A stretch of 64,000 nucleotides of DNA from Mesorhizobium loti. Its GTDB lineage: Bacteria > Pseudomonadota > Alphaproteobacteria > Rhizobiales > Rhizobiaceae. The stretch covers positions 2,051,001 to 2,115,000 of the forward strand of contig CP050293.1 in assembly GCA_014189435.1 (NCBI GenBank), written 5' to 3'. Shown here in pieces: positions 53,267-60,272 of this stretch. Every line of letters begins with the position of its first letter. Position 1 is the stretch's first letter. The position numbers and the translations under genes were made by a program. The notes below the pieces were generated by a model, which saw only the letters and a list, made by a program, of their open reading frames with translations, had not been told where the DNA came from and did not search any database.

Positions 53267-54037
53267 TCAGTTTGTTTTTTCGAGCGCCCGCACGTCGGGA
53301 TGAGCGCCTGTTATGAGCGAAACGACTTCCTCGTGATTGGTGTCGGCGGCCAGCCGTTCGGCCACCTTGCGGCCGCGCCGGAACACCACGATGCGGTCGG
53401 CAACCTCGAAGACCTCGGAAATGTTGTGGCTGATGAGGACGACGGCGCAGCCGCGCGCGGCAAGCCGCCGCGTCAGCGCCAGGACCTTGCGCGTCTCGGC
53501 AACGGCAAGGGCTGCCGTCGGCTCATCCATGATGACCAGCCTGGCGTTCAGATTAAGCGCGCGGCAGATGGCGACAGCCTGGCGTTGACCGCCCGACAGG
53601 CTGCCGACCGGTGCTTCCGGATCGGAAATGTGGGCGTCGAGTTCTTTCAGCAGGCCGTCGACACGCTGGCGCATTTCTTTGCGCTTGAGAAAGGGAATGC
53701 CGAAAATGGAGCGTTTCAATTCGCGGCCGAGAAAGACGTTTTCGGCGATCGACAGGTTCTCCGAGAGCGCCAGTTCCTGAAAGATCGTCGCGATCCCGGA
53801 TGCTGCCGCATCCTTGGGCGAGTGAAAGGCGACCGGGTTTCCCTCGATGACGAGTTCCCCATCACTGGGTGGATGAGCGCCCGCCAGGATTTTGATGAAG
53901 GTCGATTTGCCCGCGCCATTGTCGCCGAGAAGCGCCAGCACCTCGCCGGAGCGGATCTCCAGGTTGACATTTGCCAGCGCGGTCAGCGCGCCGAAGCGCT
54001 TGGCGATGTTTCTGGCGACAAGAAAGGGTTCTGTCAT
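53267..54037 (-). CDS. ABC transporter ATP-binding protein (single domain, FrcA-like)
   Basis: A 256-aa ATPase of the CUT2 group with only one nucleotide-binding domain, like the rhizobial FrcA fructose transporter and unlike the two-domain RbsA. Walker A is GDNGAGKSTFIKILAG, the Q-loop is in TIFQELALSENLSIAENVFLGRE, the signature is GSLSGGQRQAVAICRAL, Walker B is RLVIMDEPTAAL and the H-loop is VVLISHNISEV. It lies between a ThuA/GATase1-like gene and the binding protein, 34 bp upstream of the latter. Confidence 0.92.
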   Translation of the reverse strand: MTEPFLVARNIAKRFGALTALANVNLEIRSGEVLALLGDNGAGKSTFIKILAGAHPPSDGELVIEGNPVAFHSPKDAAASGIATIFQELALSENLSIAENVFLGRELKRSIFGIPFLKRKEMRQRVDGLLKELDAHISDPEAPVGSLSGGQRQAVAICRALNLNARLVIMDEPTAALAVAETRKVLALTRRLAARGCAVVLISHNISEVFEVADRIVVFRRGRKVAERLAADTNHEEVVSLITGAHPDVRALEKTN

Positions 54038-54078
54038 GGCGATTCCCCGGTGGTGCTGATCAGCTTGTCTTTGTTTTT

Positions 54079-54128
54079 ATGCATGTCGTTTGCCCCAAAA
54101 CCGCTGCGCGCTTTTGGGCGACATGCAT
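54079..54128. repeat. Dispersed palindromic element, copy 2
   Basis: Ends ATGCATGTCG and CGACATGCAT with inner CCAAAA and TTTTGG arms, about 85% identical to the element at 13090-13136 by eye. It fills the gap between the ThuA/GATase1-like gene and the ABC ATPase gene, and its right edge touches the ThuA-like stop codon. Inside an operon it would form a strong mRNA hairpin. Confidence 0.72.
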
Positions 54129-54904
54129 TAGACAGCCTTGCTGACCCAGCGCAGCACGTTGGTCCAAAGGCTGGCGTAACCAGGCCATTCGACGAAACTG
54201 TTCGGCAGCCAGTGCGGGCCGATATCCGATGTCCAGACCAGTGTGCGCCCCTTGCCATGGCGCCCGGTGACCAGCAGGGGATGGCCGCCCTGGTCCTGCG
54301 GCAGCCGTGCCAGAACCTCGACATCGTCCCGATCACGGGCGATGACCTCGTTGGCGCCGAGCAGCAGCGGCCACTCGCCTTCGATGCCGGCAAAAATCGG
54401 GTGATCCCTGGGGCCAGTGATCTCGGGGCGAAAGCCCTCGGGAATTTCGAGCCGGTCGTCGTTGGGAAGGCAGGTCACCGGCAGCGCGTCCTCGACCGCC
54501 GTGCGATGCCAGCGCGCCTTGCCGTCGATGCCCTGGAAGCTGAAGTAGCCGCCGATCATGATCAGGCCGCCGCCCGCCTGCGTCCAGTCGCGCAGAAGCT
54601 TGAGCCGGTTGGGCACCGTCTTGCCATGCAGCCAGACGTCGGGATGAAGCAGCAGCGAGTTCGCGCCAATATCGGACAGGATGATCGCCCTGTATTGCGA
54701 CAGGCCCTCCATGGTGAAAGGCAGCTTCTCGACGGCCTCATGGGCGGGCATGTAGTCGAGATCGAATTCGCTGTCTTTCAAGGCGTCGACCAGGGGTGTT
54801 GCGCCCAGATGAAAGGTGACGCTGCCGAACTGATCGAAGCCCTTGTAGTGGGTTGCCGAACTCATCCAGCTCTCGCCGACCAGAAGGACTTTTGTTTTCG
54901 CCAT
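54128..54904 (-). CDS. ThuA/GATase1-like protein, copy A
   Basis: A 258-aa cytoplasmic protein of the GATase1-like fold (PF07090-type, annotated in databases as glutamine amidotransferase). The start KVLLVGESWMSSATHYKGFDQF, the core AIILSDIGANSLLLHPDVWLHGKTVPNRLKLLRDWTQAGGGLIMIGGYFSFQGI and the end GKGRTLVWTSDIGPHWLPNSFVEWPGYASLWTNVL are shared with the paralog at 59512. No G-x-C-x-G nucleophile elbow of true amidotransferases is present. Start may be ATG at 54904 or 54910, with AGGAGA upstream. Its place at the head of an ABC uptake operon suggests a role in processing the imported compound. Confidence 0.8.
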   Translation of the reverse strand: MAKTKVLLVGESWMSSATHYKGFDQFGSVTFHLGATPLVDALKDSEFDLDYMPAHEAVEKLPFTMEGLSQYRAIILSDIGANSLLLHPDVWLHGKTVPNRLKLLRDWTQAGGGLIMIGGYFSFQGIDGKARWHRTAVEDALPVTCLPNDDRLEIPEGFRPEITGPRDHPIFAGIEGEWPLLLGANEVIARDRDDVEVLARLPQDQGGHPLLVTGRHGKGRTLVWTSDIGPHWLPNSFVEWPGYASLWTNVLRWVSKAV

Positions 54905-54976
54905 GATCATGCTCTCCTGATTTCGCCGGATGGGACGGCTGTCTGCTGGATGTCAAAAAGTCGATAAGCCATTGAT

Positions 54977-56158
54977 TCAGCTTGCCATCATGGCGTTGTT
55001 CGCCAGGGCGGCAGCCTGCAATGTCGTAAAGTCCGCAATGTAACCCTGCGCGCCTTCGACTGTTGTCGTCAGGCTTGCGCCGATCGCCGCATAGCGCGCG
55101 GCATCGTCCAGCGACGCGCCGTGCAGCCAGAGGCTGAGGAAGATGCCGGCGAAGCTGTCGCCGGCGCCTGTTGCATCGACGCGATTGACCGGCAGTGCCG
55201 GCACCTCGATCTGCGGGCCGCCATTTGCCGGAAAGACGACCGCGCCAAATTCGCCGAGGGTGAGCACCACCGTCCCGCGCGCCTTGATGCGTGACAGCAT
55301 CAGCCGCACTTCTTCGATCATTGACGCGATGCGGGTGCGGAAGTCGAAAATCTCCCGCATCATCACGTCGTTGATAAAGGTCAGGTCGATCTGTTTGACC
55401 ATCTGCGTAAAGGTTTCCGGCGTGCGCGCGCTTTTCGGCAGGCCAGCCGAATGCAGGCTCACCTTCCAGCCGGCCTGATGAAAGCGCGCAATGGAGGCGG
55501 TCATCGTCTCATAGTGGAAGCCTTCGATATGAAGGCAGGCCGGACGCTGCTGGGGCTGGATATCCAGATTGGCGGTCAGGTCGACTTCGCCAAGCTCGAA
55601 CGGTTCGCTGATGATCGTCCGGCTGCCGTTGCGCTCGATGATCACGATCGCCTGCGAGAGGCGGTTGTTGGGCGTGCTGCGGATCGGCAGAGCGTGGACG
55701 CCCAGTTTCGAAAGCGCGCCGAGCGCCCAGTCGCTCTCCGGGTCCTCACCGACTGCCGTCGCCAGTTCGACGTCAAGAGCGTAGGGGGCACCGACGCCGG
55801 CGGCGGCAACCGCGAGATTGGCCGCCGGCCCGCCCAACGCCTTTTCGATATGGCTGGCGGTGATGCGGTCGTCGCGATGCGGCAACACGTCGACGCGGCA
55901 CAGGAAGTCGACACTCACCCGACCGGCGACCAGGAGTCTTGGCAGATGGTCGAGGTTTTTCGGCCTGTGCGGTGCGCGGCCCGGCAGTGAGCGGGCAAAG
56001 GAGCTCGGCCGATACATCAGCGCGGCAACCGCCTTTTCGATGCGGTCGCGCGTGCCTTCCTTCAGGCTGGCCGTTCCATTGATGAAGTTCGATACCGTGC
56101 CGATGGAGACACCGGCGGTTCGTGCGACATCTGCTATGGTCGGGCGCTTGCGTTGCAC
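54977..56158 (-). CDS. LacI-type HTH fused to PfkB-family sugar kinase
   Basis: A 393-aa two-domain protein. Residues 7-55 are a LacI-family DNA-binding domain (TIADVARTAGVSIGTVSNFINGTASLKEGTRDRIEKAVAALMYRPS, including the hinge region). From about residue 72, instead of a periplasmic-binding-like effector domain, there is a complete PfkB/ribokinase domain: the glycine pair in ALGGPAANLAVAAAG (109-110), TLGEFGAVVF, and the anion-hole and catalytic base D-A-T-G-A-G-D (328-334). The start is GTG at 56158. A near-perfect LacI-type palindrome lies 15 bp upstream. It heads the minus-strand ABC operon. I infer a sugar- or nucleoside-responsive regulator that may also phosphorylate its ligand. Confidence 0.85.
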   Translation of the reverse strand: MQRKRPTIADVARTAGVSIGTVSNFINGTASLKEGTRDRIEKAVAALMYRPSSFARSLPGRAPHRPKNLDHLPRLLVAGRVSVDFLCRVDVLPHRDDRITASHIEKALGGPAANLAVAAAGVGAPYALDVELATAVGEDPESDWALGALSKLGVHALPIRSTPNNRLSQAIVIIERNGSRTIISEPFELGEVDLTANLDIQPQQRPACLHIEGFHYETMTASIARFHQAGWKVSLHSAGLPKSARTPETFTQMVKQIDLTFINDVMMREIFDFRTRIASMIEEVRLMLSRIKARGTVVLTLGEFGAVVFPANGGPQIEVPALPVNRVDATGAGDSFAGIFLSLWLHGASLDDAARYAAIGASLTTTVEGAQGYIADFTTLQAAALANNAMMAS

Positions 56159-56172
56159 TTGCAGAGTTCCAA

Positions 56173-56186
56173 TTGAAGCGTTTCAA
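56173..56186. promoter_or_regulatory. Candidate LacI-type operator upstream of the HTH-kinase gene
   Basis: TTGAAGCGTTTCAA is a 14-bp palindrome with a central CG and one G/A mismatch, the classic LacI-family operator layout. It lies 15-28 bp before the GTG start of the LacI-PfkB gene, so it could block initiation of the whole operon by autorepression. Confidence 0.55.
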
Positions 56187-56433
56187 AACGGTAGCAGCGA
56201 AAATGCGACGCCTCAACGGAATTATCTTCTAAAAAATTGGACGGCGTTCGTCATTCTTGGAATCTTACACCGGGTAAAAGCAGTTTTTGGGATCGTTCGT
56301 TCTGTGATTGAACAATTTTCAAATTTTCGGCAAAAGATTGTGCAGGCAAAATTTCTGCATCTTGTTTGATCGGCCGGCGTGATCGACGTTCGGGGCAGGG
56401 CCTGCTTTATCGCGTGCCACGGGCATGGCCGCC
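56187..56433. other. AT-rich leader between the HTH-kinase operon and the IS element
   Basis: No gene is seen. The segment 56220-56370 is clearly richer in A and T than its surroundings, with runs such as TAAAAAATT and AATTTTCAAATTTTCGG. It probably holds the promoter of the minus-strand operon. The IS element has inserted at its far end. Confidence 0.4.
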
Positions 56434-57258
56434 TAAGGCTTGTTGAGATTCGGGATTCCCCCTGAGCTTGGATTGTGATTCAAGCTTTGGATGGAACGAC
56501 TTGTGTTGACGGACGCCCAATGGGCGAAGATGGAACCGCATTGTCTGGGTAAACCAGCCGATCCCGGACGAAGTGGTGGTGACAATCGCCGCTTCATCGA
56601 AGCGTTGCTTTGGATCGTGCGGACAGGAAGTCCGTGGCGCGACCTCCCAGCCTTCTTCGGGAGCTGGAACACGGTTTTCAAGCGATACCGCGATTGGGTC
56701 AAAGCCGATGTTTTCATTCGGCTTTTCGAGGCCTGCTCGGATGAGCCGGACATGGAATACGCCATGGTTGATGCTACCATCGTCAAGGTCCACCGCCATG
56801 GACAGGGCGCAAAAGGGGGACTCAAAGCCAGGCCATAGGCCGCTCCAAAGGCGGCATGACAACTAAAATCCTGGCACTCACCGATGCACTTGGCAATCTT
56901 GTGCGCTTTGTTCTTCTGCCCGGCCAGCGGTTCGACACGGTGGGTGTTGCACCGCTCATCAATGGTGTCTGTTTCGGCGGCTTGATCGCCGACAAAGCCT
57001 TCGACAGCAACACCATCATTGCCGACCTGAATGAGCGCGGCGCCAAGATCGTTATTTCACAGCACTCACGTCGTACTTTTCCCCTGCCGCTCGACAAGGA
57101 ACTCTACAAATGGCGCCATCTGATCGAGAACTTCTTCTGCAAGCTCAAGGAATTCAAGCGTATCGCCATGCGCGCCGACAAAACCGATCAGAGCTTTGCA
57201 GCCTTCATCAATCTCGCAGCCGCCGTCATAAACTCACGCTGAATCTCAACAAGCCTTA
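56434..57258 (+). mobile_element. IS5-family (IS427-group-like) insertion sequence
   Basis: An insertion sequence of about 0.82 kb. Terminal inverted repeats are perfect over 18 bp: TAAGGCTTGTTGAGATTC at 56434-56451 and its reverse complement at 57241-57258. Only about the inner 15 bp may be the true IR, with TAA/TTA partly target. A clean target duplication is not evident. It encodes one DDE transposase split into two frames. It lies between the HTH-kinase operon and a LacI repressor gene, directly beside a palindromic repeat. Confidence 0.88.
56491..57242 (+). CDS. IS5-family transposase, OrfA/OrfB joined by -1 frameshift
   Basis: A DDE transposase of about 250 aa. OrfA (56491-56838) starts MERLVLTDAQWAKMEPHCLG and carries GGDNRRFIEALLWIVRTGSPWRDLP, the DUF4096-type N-terminus, and the first catalytic Asp in AMVDATIVKVHRHGQGAKGG. 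OrfB is in the -1 frame, reading QSQAIGRSKGGMTTKILALTD, LIADKAFDSN (second Asp), and HLIENFFCKLKEFKRIAMRADKTDQSF (Glu). The switch is expected at A-AAA-GGG-GGA (56811-56820). Slipping one base back yields a continuous protein, so programmed frameshifting is likely and the element may be active. Confidence 0.87.
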
Positions 57259-57354
57259 GAGCGGTTTACCGTTTAACGGAAACGCCAAACCGCTCTATCC
57301 CGTTGATTTGACGCAATTCCGGACGGAAAACCGTTTCGCACTTTCCTGGAATTG
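57257..57354. repeat. Composite intergenic palindromes next to the IS right end
   Basis: Two palindromes. The first has TAGAGCGGTTT at 57257 and AAACCGCTCTA ending at 57297. The second has CAATTCC at 57314 and GGAATTG at 57348. Such paired elements are frequent in rhizobial intergenic DNA. The IS right inverted repeat abuts or overlaps the first by two bases, so the IS seems to have inserted at its edge. Confidence 0.6.
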
Positions 57355-57356
57355 CT

Positions 57357-58358
57357 CTAGTTGCGGGTTCCGCCACAGCTTTCCCGTATGATCAGCCTTG
57401 GCACGATGAATTCCATCCCAAATTTGACTTCGATGTTGCCTTCGACCAGGCCGATGAGATGTCTGGTGGCGCTGCTGCCCAGCTCTTCGGTTGGCTGGGC
57501 GACCGTCGTCAGGCGAGGGACGGTGTATTGTCCTTCCAGGATGTTGTCATAGGCGACGACGGCAAGGTCAGCTGGAGGTTTCAGCCCCAGATCCGCCGCG
57601 GCGCGTAAAATGCTGATCCCGGCCAGATCATAGGTGGCAAAGATGGCGCTCGGCCTTTCCGGCGCCGCCAATATGACACGGGCCAGTTCATAGGATGACT
57701 GGCGGTCGTACTCCTGACTGTGATGCAGGACCGGCTTGAGGCCCGCATCGACCATTGCATGCGCGTATCCTCGTGCGCGCTCGCTTGGCACTCGAACGGG
57801 GCCGCAAAGCGCTGCTATGTCGGTGTGGCCGAGCGAGAGAAGATGCCGCGTTGCGGTGACCGCGCCGGCAAAGCTGTCGGTCGCGAGCAGAAAGGCGTTC
57901 GGCGCATAGTTGAGGCGGCGATCGAGCAGGATGAAGGGAATGGCAATCTCCGAGAACAGGGCGGTCAATTCATCGGAGCTGCTGCCGCTGATCAGAAAGA
58001 GGCCATCGACCTGCCGGTCAAGAAAGGTGCGGACATAGCGCAGCTCACGATGCGCATCCTGCTCGCTGTTGCCGAGCACGAGCGTATATCCCGAGAGGTC
58101 GGCGCAGTTCTCGATCACCCGGGCCAGTTCGGCGTAGAATGGGTTTGAGATGTCGGGGACGATCAGGCCGAGGACGCGCGAGCGTTGCCCTCGCAAGGCC
58201 TGGGCGACGCGGTTCGGGCGATAGCCGAGCGCGGCGATGGCGTCGAGCACGCGCTGCCTTGTTTCGGCGGCGACGGGCCGGGGGCCGTCATTGACGACAT
58301 AGCTTACGACGGCTGTCGAGGTTCCGGCGCGCCTTGCAACATCCGATCGGGTGACCAT
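57357..58358 (-). CDS. LacI-family transcriptional regulator
   Basis: A 333-aa repressor with a normal LacI architecture: N-terminal HTH (VTRSDVARRAGTSTAVVSYVVNDGPRPVAAETRQRVLDAIAALGYRPN) and a periplasmic-binding-like sensor domain from RVLGLIVPDISNPFYAELARVIENCADLSGY onward to FIVPRLIIRESCGG. The start at 58358 is just before the HTH; an in-frame start at 58415 would overlap the hydrolase gene by 17 bp. It lies downstream of an alpha/beta hydrolase gene on the same strand and probably controls it and the divergent nucleoside-hydrolase operon. Confidence 0.92.
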   Translation of the reverse strand: MVTRSDVARRAGTSTAVVSYVVNDGPRPVAAETRQRVLDAIAALGYRPNRVAQALRGQRSRVLGLIVPDISNPFYAELARVIENCADLSGYTLVLGNSEQDAHRELRYVRTFLDRQVDGLFLISGSSSDELTALFSEIAIPFILLDRRLNYAPNAFLLATDSFAGAVTATRHLLSLGHTDIAALCGPVRVPSERARGYAHAMVDAGLKPVLHHSQEYDRQSSYELARVILAAPERPSAIFATYDLAGISILRAAADLGLKPPADLAVVAYDNILEGQYTVPRLTTVAQPTEELGSSATRHLIGLVEGNIEVKFGMEFIVPRLIIRESCGGTRN

Positions 58359-58398
58359 CACACCTGCCTTGCTCCCGGGAAACCGACTTTCCGTGTCC

Positions 58399-59283
58399 TC
58401 AGGCCCAGCATTCATGCATGTGTTTCACGATCTGCTTCAAGAAGGAACTTTCCTTGTCGGCAAAGGCACTGATGGCGGTGAAATGATCGCAGCCTTCCTG
58501 CGGAAGGGCCTCGGCCTTGTTGCCCATCGCCTGCCAGGCGGCGCAGAACTCCTGCGATTGCCGCCAGAATTCCGTGCTCTCGTTGGAACCCCAGCTGACG
58601 AGCAGCGGTATCCCATTGTGCGGCACGTGCAGTATCGGGCTGTTGCGCCTGATCTGCTGGCCGTTGAACTGTATCTTCGGCTGGATCCACGTGTACTGGA
58701 AGGGTTCGATGTCATAGAGGCCGCTGATCGGGCAGCCTCCCTTGATGACGTCCGCCGGCAGCCCGTAGTCGTTGGCCCAATCGGTCACCGCCATCATCGC
58801 GGTCAGATGGCCGCCGGCGGAGTTGCCGGTCACATAGATGCGGTTGCCGTCGGCGCCGAACGTGGCGGCGTTCTTGTAGGTCCAGGCGATCGCGGCCCGG
58901 CACTGCCGCACGATCTCGTCGACGGTGACCTTTGGGCAAACGTCGTAGTCGATGATGACGGTGGTGACGTCATTGCCGGTAAAGCCCTTGGCCACCCAGA
59001 TGTAGTTCTCCTTTTTCAGGCGGCCGTCGAACCAGTAGCCGCCATGGATGAAGACCACGATCGGCGCGCCGGCCTTGTTGGCGGGATAGATATCGAGCTT
59101 CTCCATGCGGGTTGGCCCGTAGGGGACGTCGGGCGTGCGGTGGAGGGTTTTTCTCGCCGCTTCGGCCTCCGCAATGCGGCCGGCGATGATTTTCTCGAAC
59201 GCCTTGGGGTCGTCTATCCTGAGCTCCGGCCTGTACTCCCAGTCGAGCTGTTCCTGCGTTTCGAACTGACGGTACAGCGGCAT
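58399..59283 (-). CDS. Alpha/beta hydrolase (kynurenine formamidase/esterase-like)
   Basis: A 294-aa alpha/beta hydrolase of the BD-FAE/arylformamidase group. VVFIHGGYWFDG is the oxyanion-hole HGGYW motif, VTGNSAGGHLTAMMA the nucleophile elbow (Ser of G-x-S-x-G), SNESTEFWRQSQEF precedes the Asp, and GCDHFTAIS carries the catalytic His. Formamidases and carboxylesterases share this pattern. It is divergent from the ThuA/GATase1-like gene, and the 228-bp intergenic region holds a long inverted repeat. A role in cleaving an ester or amide of the compound taken up by the neighbouring transporter is inferred. Confidence 0.85.
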   Translation of the reverse strand: MPLYRQFETQEQLDWEYRPELRIDDPKAFEKIIAGRIAEAEAARKTLHRTPDVPYGPTRMEKLDIYPANKAGAPIVVFIHGGYWFDGRLKKENYIWVAKGFTGNDVTTVIIDYDVCPKVTVDEIVRQCRAAIAWTYKNAATFGADGNRIYVTGNSAGGHLTAMMAVTDWANDYGLPADVIKGGCPISGLYDIEPFQYTWIQPKIQFNGQQIRRNSPILHVPHNGIPLLVSWGSNESTEFWRQSQEFCAAWQAMGNKAEALPQEGCDHFTAISAFADKESSFLKQIVKHMHECWA

Positions 59284-59409
59284 TCGAACACCCTTTCGCT
59301 CTCATCTGCGCACGCAGCGTGGCGCAGAGATCCCGTCGCGTCCAGCCTGTGGCAGGACACTCTTTTTGCGCCGGCACTTCGGCTAACCGTGCTTGCAAGA
59401 CCAATTCTA

Positions 59410-59434
59410 CTCGTGTAGATAGCATCTAAACGAG
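59410..59434. promoter_or_regulatory. 25-bp inverted repeat in the divergent promoter region
   Basis: Half-sites CTCGTGTAGAT and ATCTAAACGAG flank AGC; 10 of 11 positions are symmetric. It lies 78 bp before the ThuA/GATase1-like ATG and about 127 bp before the hydrolase ATG. It is a good operator candidate for the adjacent LacI regulator or another regulator acting on both directions. Confidence 0.5.
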
Positions 59435-59511
59435 GCAATGTCGAGCATCTGGTCCGTCGCCCAGGTGCCACCAGCCTCCGATAAGCGACGCGACCAAGTC
59501 TGGAGAATGCG

Positions 59512-60264
59512 ATGAATGGCAAGAGGATCCTGATCGTCGGCGAGACCTGGTTCACGACGGCGACGCACACCAAGGGGTTTGATTCCTTCACCACGACATC
59601 GTTCGGCGAGGGCTATTCCATCCTCAAGGCCGCGCTCGAGGCCGGCGGCTACCAGGTCGATGTCATCCAGAACCATGCCGCCCCCACGGATTTTCCCGAC
59701 ACCGTCGACGGGTTGCGGAAATACGCGACCGTGATCCTGAGCGACATCGGCGCCAACACGCTGCTGCTCGCGCCAAAAACCTGGCTGCACGCGCAGCGGT
59801 CGCCCAACAGGCTGGACGTGATCGCGGACTACGTGAAGGGCGGTGGCGGACTGATCATGGTCGGCGGCTATCTGACCTTCACCGGCATCGAGGCCAAGGG
59901 CTGCTGGAAGGATACGCCGGTCGAGACCTGTCTTCCCGTTCGCCTCATGGCGACGGACGACCGGCGCGAACATCCCGAAGGCGTTGTCGGCACAATCGTC
60001 CGCGATGCCCATCCTGTGCTCCATGGGGTGCAGGGGCCGCTGCCGGCCTTGCTCGGCTACAATCGCGTGACGCTGGCGCAAGGCGCGGAGCTGCTGGCGA
60101 CGATCGGCGACGATCCGCTTCTGGCCTTGACCGAGCATGGCAAGGGCCGCACCGCTGCCTTCATGTCGGACTGCAGCCCGCATTGGTGTCCCGCCGAATT
60201 CACCAACTGGCCCGGCTACAAGGCCATGTGGTGCAATCTCGTCGCCTGGACAGGTCGCGGTTGA
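59512..60264 (+). CDS. ThuA/GATase1-like protein, copy B
   Basis: A 250-aa paralog of the protein at 54128-54904, with the same blocks: RILIVGETWFTTATHTKGFDSF, TVILSDIGANTLLLAPKTWLHAQRSPNRLDVIADYVKGGGGLIMVGGYLTFTGIEAKG and GKGRTAAFMSDCSPHWCPAEFTNWPGYKAMWCNLV. Identity looks near 40-45%. GGAGAA lies about 8 nt before the ATG. It is the first gene of the plus-strand operon: its stop is 8 bp before the nucleoside hydrolase ATG and overlaps a possible TTG start. No enzyme activity is established for this family as far as I can say. Confidence 0.8.
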   Translation: MNGKRILIVGETWFTTATHTKGFDSFTTTSFGEGYSILKAALEAGGYQVDVIQNHAAPTDFPDTVDGLRKYATVILSDIGANTLLLAPKTWLHAQRSPNRLDVIADYVKGGGGLIMVGGYLTFTGIEAKGCWKDTPVETCLPVRLMATDDRREHPEGVVGTIVRDAHPVLHGVQGPLPALLGYNRVTLAQGAELLATIGDDPLLALTEHGKGRTAAFMSDCSPHWCPAEFTNWPGYKAMWCNLVAWTGRG

Positions 60265-60272
60265 CGGCGCCG

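Noticed and set aside
56811..56820. Transposase split as evidence of a dead IS element
   Set aside because: The -1 frame change at an A/G run is the normal expression mode in this IS group, and both halves and both ends are intact.
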